Source: CAYVQE01 sp964633205
GTDB lineage: Bacteria > Myxococcota > B64-G9
Direction of reading: 5' to 3'
Length of the DNA: 58,108 bases
NCBI GenBank assembly: GCA_964633205.1
Contig: CAZWFN010000024.1
Coordinates: 1-58,108, forward strand
In this document: positions 49,137-57,832 of the stretch, one piece after another
Layout: every line of letters starts with the position of its first letter
Position numbering within the stretch: position 1 is the stretch's first letter
The notes under the pieces: model-generated
The model's input: only the letters and a program-made list of their open reading frames with translations
Told to the model about the DNA's origin: nothing
Databases searched by the model: none
Position numbers and translations under genes: made by a program

Positions 49137-50494
49137 CAGGCCACCTCCTCGCTCGGCTCGTCGTCCGCGGCGGTGGCGGCGGGCGGGCCGTGGGAGGCCT
49201 CGCGGTGGAGCAGGAAGATCCACAGCGCCCCCAGCGCCAGGTAGACCAATCCGAACAGGATCAGCGAGAACAGCACCTCGCCGGCGCTGACCCTGGGCGA
49301 GACCGCATCGCTGGTGCGCAGCAGCTTGTAGACGATCCAGGGCTGGCGGCCCACCTCGGCCGCGATCCAGCCGAACTGGCTGGCCGCCAGGGTCAGCGGG
49401 GCCACCAGCACCACCAGCTTGAGGAACCAGCGCGCGCCGAGCAGCTTGCGCCGCCACCACAGCAGCAGCGCCAGCCAGCTGGTGCCCACGAACAGCAGGC
49501 CCAGCAGCACCATGTTGTGGAAGGAGACGAAGGACAGCCACAGCTCGTTGCCCCGCGGCACCTGATCGGCGGCAAAGGCGTCCAGGCCCTTGATGGGCGC
49601 ATCGGGATCGCCGAAGGCCATCCAGGACAGCAGCGCCGGTATCTCGATGGTGGCGTGCAGCTCGGGCGGCGCCGTGGTAGGCAGGGCGAACAGCACCAGC
49701 GGTGCGCTGTCGTGGCTCTGGTAGAGCCCCTCGATGGCGGCGAACTTCTCGGGCTGGGTGCGGGCCACCTGCGACGCGTGCAGGTGACCGGTGGGGAAGA
49801 CCGCCAGCAGCGAGGTCAGCGCCGCGGCCGCGGCGCCCAGCTTCAGGCCGCGGGCGGCCACCGCGTCGCCCTTGCCCTTGAGCAGCATCCAGGCCGACAC
49901 CCCCATCACGAAGAAGGCCCCGGTGATCAGCGAGGCGACCATGGTGTGGTTGAAGCGGGGCCACATCGAGGGGTTGAACACGGCCTCGGCGAAGGAGCTC
50001 AGCTCGGCGCGGCCGTCGACCAGGGCGAAGCCGGCCGGGGTCTGCTGCCAGGAGTTGGCCACCAGGATCCAGAAGGCCGAGATGGTGGCGCCCACGGCCA
50101 CCATCAGGATGGAGAAGAAGTGCACGCCCGCAGAGACCCGGCCGCGGCCGAACAGGTACAGGCCCAGAAAGGCCGACTCCAGGAAGAAGGCGAAGATGCC
50201 CTCGGCCGCCAGCGGGGCGCCGAAGATGTCGCCGACGAAGCGCGAGTAGTCGGCCCAGTTGGTGCCGAACTGGAACTCCATCACGATGCCGGTGGCCACG
50301 CCCACGGCGAAGGTCAGCGCGAACAGCTTGCCGAAGAAGCGGCCCATGCGCTGCCAGATCGGATCGCCGCTGCGCCAGCCCCAGCCCTCCATGATCACCA
50401 GCAGCCAGGCCAGGCCGATGGTGATGGGTGGGAACAGGAAGTGGAAGCCCACCGTCACCGCGAACTGGATCCGGGCCAGCAGTACCGCGTCCAT
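49136..50494 (-). CDS. cydA: Cytochrome bd-type quinol oxidase subunit I
   Basis: The 452-residue protein has the CydA helices, including H18 (VGFHFLFPP, a heme ligand region), QFGTNWADYSRFVGDIFGAPLAAEG, and quinol-binding GRQPWIVYKLLRT. The length and the short Q-loop fit the cyanide-insensitive (CioA-like) subclass rather than E. coli CydA; that is family inference. It carries hemes b558, b595 and d. A promoter and dyad lie upstream. Confidence 0.92.
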   Translation of the reverse strand: MDAVLLARIQFAVTVGFHFLFPPITIGLAWLLVIMEGWGWRSGDPIWQRMGRFFGKLFALTFAVGVATGIVMEFQFGTNWADYSRFVGDIFGAPLAAEGIFAFFLESAFLGLYLFGRGRVSAGVHFFSILMVAVGATISAFWILVANSWQQTPAGFALVDGRAELSSFAEAVFNPSMWPRFNHTMVASLITGAFFVMGVSAWMLLKGKGDAVAARGLKLGAAAAALTSLLAVFPTGHLHASQVARTQPEKFAAIEGLYQSHDSAPLVLFALPTTAPPELHATIEIPALLSWMAFGDPDAPIKGLDAFAADQVPRGNELWLSFVSFHNMVLLGLLFVGTSWLALLLWWRRKLLGARWFLKLVVLVAPLTLAASQFGWIAAEVGRQPWIVYKLLRTSDAVSPRVSAGEVLFSLILFGLVYLALGALWIFLLHREASHGPPAATAADDEPSEEVA

Positions 50495-50543
50495 GATGGC
50501 TGCGCTCCTCCCTCCAGGCCGGGCGCGGCCCGGGACTCCAGCT

Positions 50544-50573
50544 GGTATAGCGGGGGCGAGCGGCGGCGGTCAA
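50544..50573 (-). promoter_or_regulatory. Probable cydAB promoter
   Basis: On the minus strand TTGACC (50573-50568) and TATACC (50549-50544) are separated by 18 bases, about 50 bases upstream of the cydA start codon. The boxes are clear against a GC-rich background. Confidence 0.6.
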
Positions 50574-50581
50574 CAACAAAA

Positions 50582-50596
50582 AGACAAACGCTGTCT
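50582..50596. promoter_or_regulatory. Dyad upstream of the cydAB promoter
   Basis: AGACA-N5-TGTCT forms a 5-bp inverted repeat about 10 bases beyond the cydAB -35 box, in an AT-rich patch. An activator or redox regulator could bind here. It does not match a Rex or FNR consensus by eye. Confidence 0.35.
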
Positions 50597-50645
50597 CGTT
50601 GTCCTCGGTCCGTCCGCTGTGCTCCGATGTGGTCTTGGCGCTTCC

Positions 50646-50722
50646 TTGCAGCCCGCGGCGTCGAGGCGTTAACATATGAGATTGCAGGTGCCGATGGGAT
50701 GAGACCGGCCCGCGCGGGCCGG
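50646..50722 (+). promoter_or_regulatory. Candidate promoter and leader palindrome of the Cys-repeat gene
   Basis: TTGCAG (50646-50651) and TAACAT (50670-50675) with an 18-base spacer form a fair promoter. Within the leader, an 18-bp perfect GC palindrome (CCGGCCCGC GCGGGCCGG, 50705-50722) could fold into a stem before the start codon at 50777. Both are readings by eye. Confidence 0.4.
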
Positions 50723-50776
50723 AATGGATGCGATATCGATGACCCCGCCGAATGAAGCCGAATGAAGAGGTGGACC

Positions 50777-53700
50777 ATGTCCAAGCACAGCCTGCCCGCC
50801 CTGATGCTGCTGCCCGCCGCGGCCCTGTTGCTGGCCCATTGCGGCCGCACCAGCCCGGCCTTCTGCGACGGCGATGCCGACTGCCAACCCGGCTACGCCT
50901 GCCTGGAGACCGGCGACGGCGTGATGCGCTGCCAGCCGGCCGGTTGCGGCTCGGATCAGGATTGCCCGGGCGACGAGATCTGCGTCGCCGGCAGCTGCCA
51001 GCCGCCCGGCGGGCCCTGCGACAGCGACGCCGATTGCCCGGACGGCTGGGTCTGTCATGACGGCGGCTGCGTGCCCGAACCGGAGTGTGATTCCGATGGC
51101 GACTGCCCCGACGGCTGGCAGTGCATCGACGGCGCCTGCGTCTACGATCCCGACTGCGAGACCGATGCCGACTGCCGCGACGACGAGGTGTGCATCGCGG
51201 GCCAGTGCCAGCCGCGCGATCCCGACTGCCGGGTCGACTGCGACTGCCGCCAGGGCTGGGGCTGCAGCAACGGCTGGTGCATGCAGACGGACGAGCCGCG
51301 CTGGTGCTGCGAGAAGCCGGACTGTCCGGCCGGCGCGCCCTGCACCGACTACACCGGGCTGGCCGGGACCTGCCCGGAGTGCGTCGTCGATACCGACTGT
51401 CCGGAGCTGTACCTGTGCCTCGAGCAGCGCTGCGTCTACCAGGGCGAGTGCGACAGCGACGCCGACTGCCCGCCCAACTACGCCTGCCAGGATCACCGCT
51501 GCGTCTATCAGCCGGAGTGCTGGTCGGATCACGATTGCCCCGCCGGCACCCGCTGCGTCGACGGCCGCTGCGTGGCCGCGCCCCAGTGCCAGAGCGACGA
51601 CGACTGCCCGGACGGCTTCGCCTGCCGCGACGAGCAGTGCGTCTGGGTGGGCGAGTGCGTAAGCGACGCCGACTGTCCCGAGGCCCATGTCTGCCGCGAC
51701 GGCAGCTGCGTCTTCGTCGGCCAGTGCCGCGACGATCGCGATTGCCCGGCCCAATACCGCTGCGTCGACTACTACTGCCGCTTCGCCGGCGAGTGCGAGA
51801 GCGACGCCGACTGTCCGGACGGCTGGGTCTGCCGCGATCACTTCTGCGAGCGGCCGCTGTGCACCCCGGAAAGCTGCCCGCCGGGCACCTGGTGCGACCC
51901 GCTGAGCGGCGAGTGCTTGCCGGGCTGCGACGATGACAGCGACTGCCAGCAGCCGCCCTACTGTCTGCTGGCCGAGCATCGCTGCGTGGAGTGTTTGAGC
52001 AGCCTGCACTGCCCGGCCGCCCAGGTGTGCATCAACTACGCCTGCTACGCCAACCCGGAGTGCAGCGACGACAGCGACTGCCCGGATCAGTTCGTCTGCC
52101 AAGACGGCCAGTGCGTCTACGCGCCGGATTGCTGGAGCGACGCCGACTGCCCGGGCCCGGACTACCGCTGCGAGAACGGCCGCTGCGTCTACCAGGATCC
52201 CTGCGCCGGCGTCAGCTGCCAGCCCGGCTTCCACTGCGAGGGCGGCGAGTGCGTGCGCGACCCCTGTCAAACGGACGCCGACTGCCCGGCCGGCCAGTAC
52301 TGCGTGGGCGGCATCTGCCAGGGCCAGCAGTGCAACGGCGACGCCGACTGCCCGCCCGGCCAGTGGTGCATCATGGGCTACTGCGTCCAGGCCTGCTTCT
52401 CGGACGGCGATTGCCCGCCCGGCTATGTCTGCGTCGATGACGTCTGCCAGTACGATCCCTGCGCCGAGGTCAGCTGCCCGCCGGGCACCCATTGCGTCGA
52501 TGGCCAGTGCGTGGTCGCGCCCGAATGCGAGACCGACGCCGACTGCCCGGCCGGCGAGCTGTGCATCGACGGCCGCTGCCTGGCCGAGCCGGAGTGTCAG
52601 AGCGACGCCGACTGCCCGCCGGATCACCGCTGCATCGACAACCGGTGCGTCTACGTGCCCGAGTGCCAGAGCGACGCCGACTGCCCGCCGGGCCACAGCT
52701 GCATCGACGGCCGCTGCGTGATGGTGGTCGAGTGTCTCGACGACGACGATTGCCCGCTGGGCATGCGTTGCGTGGACAACCAGTGCCTGCCCAGCGGCGA
52801 GTGCCAGAGCGACGCCGACTGCCCGGCCGGCCATAGCTGCGTCGACAGCCAGTGCGTGTTCACCGGGGAGTGCCGCACCGATGCCGACTGCCCGCCGGCC
52901 CACGCCTGCCAGAACTACCAGTGCGTGTTCAACGGCGAGTGCATGACCGACGCCGACTGCCCGCCGACCCATGCCTGCCAGGACTACCAGTGCGTGTTCA
53001 CGGGCGAGTGCCAGACGGATGCCGACTGTCCGCACGGCTACGCCTGCGAGAACCACCAGTGCGTGTTCAGCGGCGAGTGCCAGAGCGACGCCGACTGTCC
53101 GGCCGGCTATACCTGCGAGAACTACCAGTGCGTGTTCAGCGGCGAGTGCCAGAGCGACGCCGACTGCCCGGCCGGCTATACCTGCGAGAACTACCAGTGC
53201 GTGTTCAGCGGCGAGTGCCAGAGCGACGCCGACTGCCCGGCCGGCTATACCTGCGAGAACTACCAGTGCGTGTTCAGCGGCGAGTGCCAGAGCGACGCCG
53301 ACTGCCCGCCGGACTTCTCCTGCCAGGACTTCCAGTGCGTGTTCACCCCCGAGTGCCGCAACGATGCCGACTGCCCCGGGGCCGACTACCGCTGCATCGA
53401 CAATCGCTGCGTCTGGCAGGACCCCTGCGCGGGCGTCAGCTGCCAGCCCGGCTTCCACTGCGAGGGCGGCCAGTGCGTCCACGACGGCTGCGACAGCGAC
53501 GCCGACTGCCCGGACGGCCAGTGGTGCGTCGACGGCATCTGCATGCTGCAGCAGTGCGTCGACGACGGCGATTGCCCGGGCGGACAGTGGTGCATCATGG
53601 GCTACTGCGTCCAGGTCTGCCTCAACGACGACGACTGCCCGAGCGGTTACGTCTGCCAGGACAACACCTGCGTCTACGACCCCTGCGCCGGCGTGTCCTG

Positions 53701-54857
53701 CCCGCCCGGCACCGCTTGCGTCGACGGCCAGTGCGTGATCCAGCCCGAGTGCGAGTCCGACTGGGACTGCCCGCCGGGCCACGCCTGCATCGACGGCCAG
53801 TGCGTGTTCCAGCCCGAGTGCCAGAGCGACGCCGACTGCCCGCCGGGCCATGCCTGCATCGACGGCCGCTGCTTGTTCGAGCCCGAGTGCCAGACCGACG
53901 CCGACTGCCCGCCGGGCCATGCCTGCATCGACGGCCGCTGCTTGTTCGAGNNNNNNNNNNNNNNNNNNNNNNNNNNNNNNNNNNNNNNNNNNNNNNNNNN
54001 NNNNNNNNNNNNNNNNNNNNNNNNNNNNNNNNNNNNNNNNNNNNNNNNNNCCGCCGGGCCATGCCTGCATCGACGGCCGCTGCTTGTTCGAGCCCGAGTG
54101 CCAGAGCGACGCCGACTGCCCGCCGGGCCATGCCTGCATCGACGGCCGCTGCTTGTTCGAGCCCGAGTGCCAGACCGACGCCGACTGCCCGCCGGGCCAT
54201 GCTTGCATCGACGGCCAGTGCCTGTTCGAGCCCGAGTGCGAGACCGATGCCGACTGCCCGGAGCTGCACCGCTGCATCGAGTTCCAGTGCGTCTACCAGC
54301 CCGAGTGCGTCGATGATTTCGACTGCCCGCCGGGAGAGGTTTGCGAAGAAGGCCTGTGCCTGCCGGCGCCCGGCTGTGAGAACGACTGGGACTGCGACCC
54401 GGGCCAGCGCTGCATCGACGGCAGCTGCCAGGCGGTCGAGTGCTGGTCCGACTGGGACTGCGGTGCGGGCCAGATCTGCGTCGACTACCGCTGCGTACAG
54501 CCCGAGTGCAACGACGACTTCGACTGCGCCGACGACGAGCGCTGCGTCGACGGTCGCTGCCAGAGCACGGTGGCCTGCCAGAGCGAGGCCGACTGCGACT
54601 GCAACCAGCTGTGCGTCGACGGCGCCTGCCAGCCCGGCCCGCAGGAGCTGTGCGCGCCCTGCGACAGCCAGGACGACTGCGGCGGGGGTGGCAACTTCTG
54701 CCTGTCCAACGGCCAGGGCGAACAGTTCTGCGGCACCGACTGCGCCGCCGGTCAGCCCTGCCCCAACTGCACCTTCTGCGCCGAGCTGATGGACGCCGCG
54801 GGCGACCTGGTGGGCATGAATTGCGTGCCCGACTCCCTGTCCTGCCAGGACTTCTGA
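50777..54857 (+). CDS. Giant lipoprotein of Cys-rich (Dickkopf-like) repeats, gap-interrupted
   Basis: The protein starts with a lipoprotein signal (LLPAAALLLAHC). The rest is several dozen ~23-residue repeats with six-Cys-type spacing. A typical unit reads ECQSDADCPPGHACIDGRC, close to the Dickkopf N-terminal Cys-rich pattern often seen in myxobacterial surface proteins. It probably lies on the outside of the cell, stabilised by disulfides; the partner is unknown. ATG 50777 follows GAGGTGG and starts the signal; 50762 is an alternative. A run of 100 N (53951-54050) interrupts it, and the frame changes across the gap, so the N number is arbitrary. The C-terminus lacks the repeats and ends at 54857. 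Confidence 0.8.
53072..53278 (+). repeat. Three near-identical 69-bp tandem units in the Cys-repeat gene
   Basis: Units at 53072-53140, 53141-53209 and 53210-53278 encode GECQSDADCPAGYTCENYQCVFS-type blocks. They differ at only one base by eye. Flanking units are more divergent, so this triplet is a recent duplication. It is coding DNA, not a CRISPR array, since there are no unique spacers. Confidence 0.85.
53951..54050. other. Assembly gap (100 N) in the repeat gene
   Basis: The run of 100 N lies between identical 69-bp units. Left of the gap a unit ends exactly; right of it the sequence resumes at the tenth codon of a unit. If the reading frame and unit length continue, the true missing length is 27 bases plus a multiple of 69 (27, 96, 165 and so on). 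100 is not compatible with the frame. Confidence 0.9.
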
Positions 54858-54905
54858 GCACCGCCACGGTCACCTGGGCGCGGCTCGGACCCGGCGGCCA
54901 CCGAG

Positions 54906-55061
54906 ATGGTCACCCTGACCGCCAGCGGCCAGATCTCCGCCTCGCACAACTACTGGGGCCAGCAGACCAACATCCACAAGCGGCTGGAGATGAGCCGCCC
55001 CGACGCGGTCGATTTCACCAGCTGGGAGTTGGCCGAGGTGCCCGACTGCGGCCCGCGCTGA
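54906..55061 (+). pseudogene. Possible beta-helix protein remnant
   Basis: A 51-residue frame contains ISASHNYWGQQ and then VDFTSWELAEVP. This resembles the last coil of right-handed beta-helix surface proteins (NYWG, then VDxSPWL). It has no ribosome binding site and no upstream domain, and the frame is open right after the Cys-repeat stop. It is probably a leftover from a longer gene or from a rearranged C-terminus. Confidence 0.4.
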
Positions 55062-55077
55062 GCCTGCGCTCGGCGGC

Positions 55078-55992
55078 TTAGCGCGCCGGGGGGACCAGCA
55101 GGCGGCCTTCCAGGCTGAGCGCGGCGGTGCCGGTCAGCCGCACGCTGATGGGGCCGGCGTCGCCGTGGTCCACCTCGAGCCGGGCCTGGCCCGGCCGGCC
55201 CAGGGCCTGGCCCTGCTCGGCCTCCAGCCGGGTGGTCGGCGGGCTGGTGTCGACGGCGTCCTCGCGCACCAGCAGCGCGGCGGTGGCGCCCATGGCGCTG
55301 CCGGTGAAGGGGTCCTCGGCCACGCCCACCGCCGGCGAGAAGTCGCGGCAGTAGAGCTTGTTGGGCCCGGCGTGGGTGTAGAGGTGGGTCGAGGCCGCGC
55401 CCAGCTTGTTGTTCAGATCGGCCAGGGCGGCGAAGTCGGGCCGGGCGGCGTCGATCGCCTCGCGGCTGACCACCGGCACCACCAGCGCCCACAGCCCGGT
55501 GTAGGCCAGCCCCAGCGGCCAGGACGGCGGGATCTGGTAGCTCTCCATGCCCAGCGCCCCGGCCAGCAGTTCGATGCGGTAGCCGAAGTCGGCGAAGCGC
55601 GGCGGGGCCTGGGTCATGGTCACCTCGACCCCGGTGGCCGGATGCGGCCGCAGGTCCAGCGCGATGTCGCCGGCCGGCACCACCAGCGCGATGCGCGCCG
55701 GCGGCTCGGCCGGCTCGACGCGGCCGGCCCAGGCCAGCGCCGCGCCCAGCGCCAGGGTGGCGTGGCCGCAGAAGTCCACCTCCTGGGTGGGGGTGAAGTA
55801 GCGGGCCCGCCAGTCGTCGTCGCCGCGGCCGACCAGAAACACCGTCTCGCTGGCGTTGATCTCGCGCGCCATCTGCTGCATCTGGGCCTCGTCCAGCTCG
55901 GCCGCATCCAGCACCACCCCGGCCGGGTTGCCGGCGAAGGCCCGGTCGCTGAAGGCATCGATCAGCTGTACGTCCACGCTCTCGGCGTCCAT
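55078..55992 (-). CDS. PhzF-family isomerase/epimerase-like protein
   Basis: The 304-residue protein has PhzF signatures: IDAFSDRAFAGNPAGVVLD, the catalytic Glu in INASETVFL, FTPTQEVDFCGHATLALG, and the second-domain RDFSPAVGVAEDPFTGSA. The diaminopimelate-epimerase-like fold catalyses proton shifts. The real substrate of most members is unknown; phenazine synthesis is unlikely because no phz genes are near. ATG 55992 has GAGGAG 7 bases before it. It lies 19 bases after a D-cysteine desulfhydrase-like gene on the same strand. Confidence 0.85.
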   Translation of the reverse strand: MDAESVDVQLIDAFSDRAFAGNPAGVVLDAAELDEAQMQQMAREINASETVFLVGRGDDDWRARYFTPTQEVDFCGHATLALGAALAWAGRVEPAEPPARIALVVPAGDIALDLRPHPATGVEVTMTQAPPRFADFGYRIELLAGALGMESYQIPPSWPLGLAYTGLWALVVPVVSREAIDAARPDFAALADLNNKLGAASTHLYTHAGPNKLYCRDFSPAVGVAEDPFTGSAMGATAALLVREDAVDTSPPTTRLEAEQGQALGRPGQARLEVDHGDAGPISVRLTGTAALSLEGRLLVPPAR

Positions 55993-56011
55993 GGCATCGC
56001 TCCTCGTTCGC

Positions 56012-57028
56012 TCAACCGCCGCCGCGTTCGATCCAGGTCGAGATGTCGGCCGCGGAGTAGGTATGCCAGAACAGCAGCGGGCCGGGCTGGCTTGCGGCCG
56101 CGTCCAGCAGGGCGGCGGCGGCCTTGCCGCTGTAGGTGGTCTCCAGCCGCAGCCCGGCGCGCTCGGCAAAGGCGGCCACCGCCGCCTCGGCCGCCGGGGT
56201 GGGGTGGCCGTAGCCGGCACCGATGTAGCCGTCGCGCAGCTCGAGGTTGGCCGCCGGCCGCGCCGGCAGCGCGAGCCCCGGCGCCCAGCGCCGCAGCAGG
56301 CGCCGGACCCGACGGGCCAGCGCCTCCAGCCGCGGCCGGTTGGCCAGCAGGCGATCGATCACCCGCACCGCCACCACCCGGCTGGCCAGCCCGCCGAGCT
56401 GCAAACCCAGCGCCAGCCCGACCGCGGTGCCGCCGGTGCCGTAGGGTACGAACACGGCCCGCGGCTCGGGCAGCGCTGCGGCGCGCACCTGGCCGGCCAG
56501 CTCCAGCCCGGCGTTGACGAAGCCCAGCGCGCCCAGCGGCGAGGAGCCGCCGCCCGGGATCAGCACCGGGGGCCGCACCTCGGCCAGCCGCAGCCGGGCC
56601 AGGGTCCAGGCCACCGCCGCCGGCAGGGCGTACTTGGAGCCGCAGGGCACCAGCTCCACCCCGGCGCCGCGGTCGGCGGCGGCGTTGCGCCGCACCGCCT
56701 CGGCCGCGGGCTGGTCGAACACCACGCCCACGGTGCGCAGCCCGTGGGCCCGGCCGTGCAGCGCGGTGGCCAGCAGGTGGTTCGAGCCGACACCGCCCAT
56801 GGTGACCACCGTATGCGCCCCGGCCCGCCGGGCCGCGCCCAGCAGCCACTCCAGCTTGCGCACCTTGTTGCCGCCGTAGAGCGCCGAGCTCAGATCGTCG
56901 CGCTTGACGTACAAGTCCGCGCCCAGCCCGTCCAGCGCCACCACCGGGGTCGGCCAGTCGCCCAAGCCCAGCGGCGCCACCTGCCGCACCAGCCCGGGCA
57001 CCATCGCATCCAAAGCCCGCTCAGCCAT
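56012..57028 (-). CDS. PLP-dependent D-cysteine desulfhydrase/ACC deaminase-like enzyme
   Basis: The 338-residue protein has the family layout: TPVVALDGLGADLYVKRDDL, the PLP Lys in YGGNKVRKLEWLL, GGVGSNHLLATA, YGTGGTAVGLALG and C-terminal Ser/Thr loops. The family removes sulfide from D-cysteine or deaminates 1-aminocyclopropane-1-carboxylate or related amino acids; specificity is not visible. GTG 57031 directly precedes ATG 57028; ATG is preferred because the ribosome binding site is too close to GTG. It starts an operon with the PhzF-like gene. Confidence 0.82.
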   Translation of the reverse strand: MAERALDAMVPGLVRQVAPLGLGDWPTPVVALDGLGADLYVKRDDLSSALYGGNKVRKLEWLLGAARRAGAHTVVTMGGVGSNHLLATALHGRAHGLRTVGVVFDQPAAEAVRRNAAADRGAGVELVPCGSKYALPAAVAWTLARLRLAEVRPPVLIPGGGSSPLGALGFVNAGLELAGQVRAAALPEPRAVFVPYGTGGTAVGLALGLQLGGLASRVVAVRVIDRLLANRPRLEALARRVRRLLRRWAPGLALPARPAANLELRDGYIGAGYGHPTPAAEAAVAAFAERAGLRLETTYSGKAAAALLDAAASQPGPLLFWHTYSAADISTWIERGGG

Positions 57029-57031
57029 CAC

Positions 57032-57832
57032 GCCCCCAGCGATACCACGGATGCCCCGGCGACACCATGCTCGAGCCCCGCCACATCCCCGCCGAACGGG
57101 CTCTCACCTTTCGACCGGCACCGAGCCGAAATTCTCGTATCTCTTCGATCGGCGGTGGACTGAAAGACAATCGCGGCCGATCGGCCGCTGGCGCCTACCG
57201 GATGGGGTGTAGGATGGGATCGAGGAGCTGCTTGGAGGACTCGATGGTGCTCAGGGAACTGTCGCGGGTGGGGCTCGGGTTGGTCGTGGTGGCGCCATGT
57301 CCCGGCCGGGTTCGAACTGCAAAAAAACCAGCAACATGGCTGAGCCGATCGCAACCTATTACTCCCCTGATCGTGGTACGTGACCGGAAGCTGAAAACCG
57401 GTTCGTCGTTTTCGTGACAACCGCCCAATTTGTTGTAAGAAAATAGCCAATTGCATTCGGATTGGAGAATTACACAGCGCTGCTACCACCGCAACCAAAG
57501 CCAAGAGCAGTACCATTCCAACAGAGCTGTATACGCTATCGAAGCAGTTTCTGCAGAGGAATGGTATACGCATGAAAGATAAAAAAACAGCTTGACATAT
57601 TGCGTGCGCCTGTTGTAAAGAGCCAGATACTTCCAGATCGGAGGCGGTGTGGCGGCGACCACCGAGGAGCAGCCGATGACCGCGACGAGATCGGACCGCT
57701 GGCGGCCGCGGTCTCCGTCCGGCTCGCACCCAGCCCCAAATCCGCCCACCCGATCGCGGGCCCGCATGACGGAACCAGCCGCAAGACGCAGTTGTCGAAT
57801 CGATCCCTGTGGCGCAGCAAGAGGGGGCAGCC
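57032..57832. other. 800-base stretch without a convincing gene
   Basis: Several open frames cross this stretch but none has a good ribosome binding site, conserved motif or normal codon use. From about 57400 to 57625 the GC falls well below the rest, with A-runs and a direct repeat GTATACGC (near 57530 and 57564). I found no tRNA, no terminal repeats and no transposase motif. A promoter candidate at 57592 is listed separately. Confidence 0.4.
57592..57621 (+). promoter_or_regulatory. Candidate promoter before the lipoprotein
   Basis: TTGACA (57592-57597) and TAAAGA (57616-57621) with an 18-base spacer in the AT-rich stretch. It would start a leader of about 200 bases before ATG 57833. The -10 box is weak. 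Confidence 0.35.

Noticed and set aside
53072..53278. CRISPR-like regular repeats
   Set aside because: The repeats are contiguous 69-bp coding units with no unique spacers and lie in the frame of the Cys-repeat protein.
50669..54277. A 1200-codon open frame on the minus strand opposite the Cys-repeat gene
   Set aside because: It mirrors the repeats of the sense gene (repeated ARRAVGV-type blocks), has no signal or family motif, and arises from codon bias in a repeated GC-rich gene.
57290..57330. A GGGTTCGAA motif that looks like a tRNA T-arm
   Set aside because: No complementary arm stem, anticodon arm or acceptor stem could be fitted around it.
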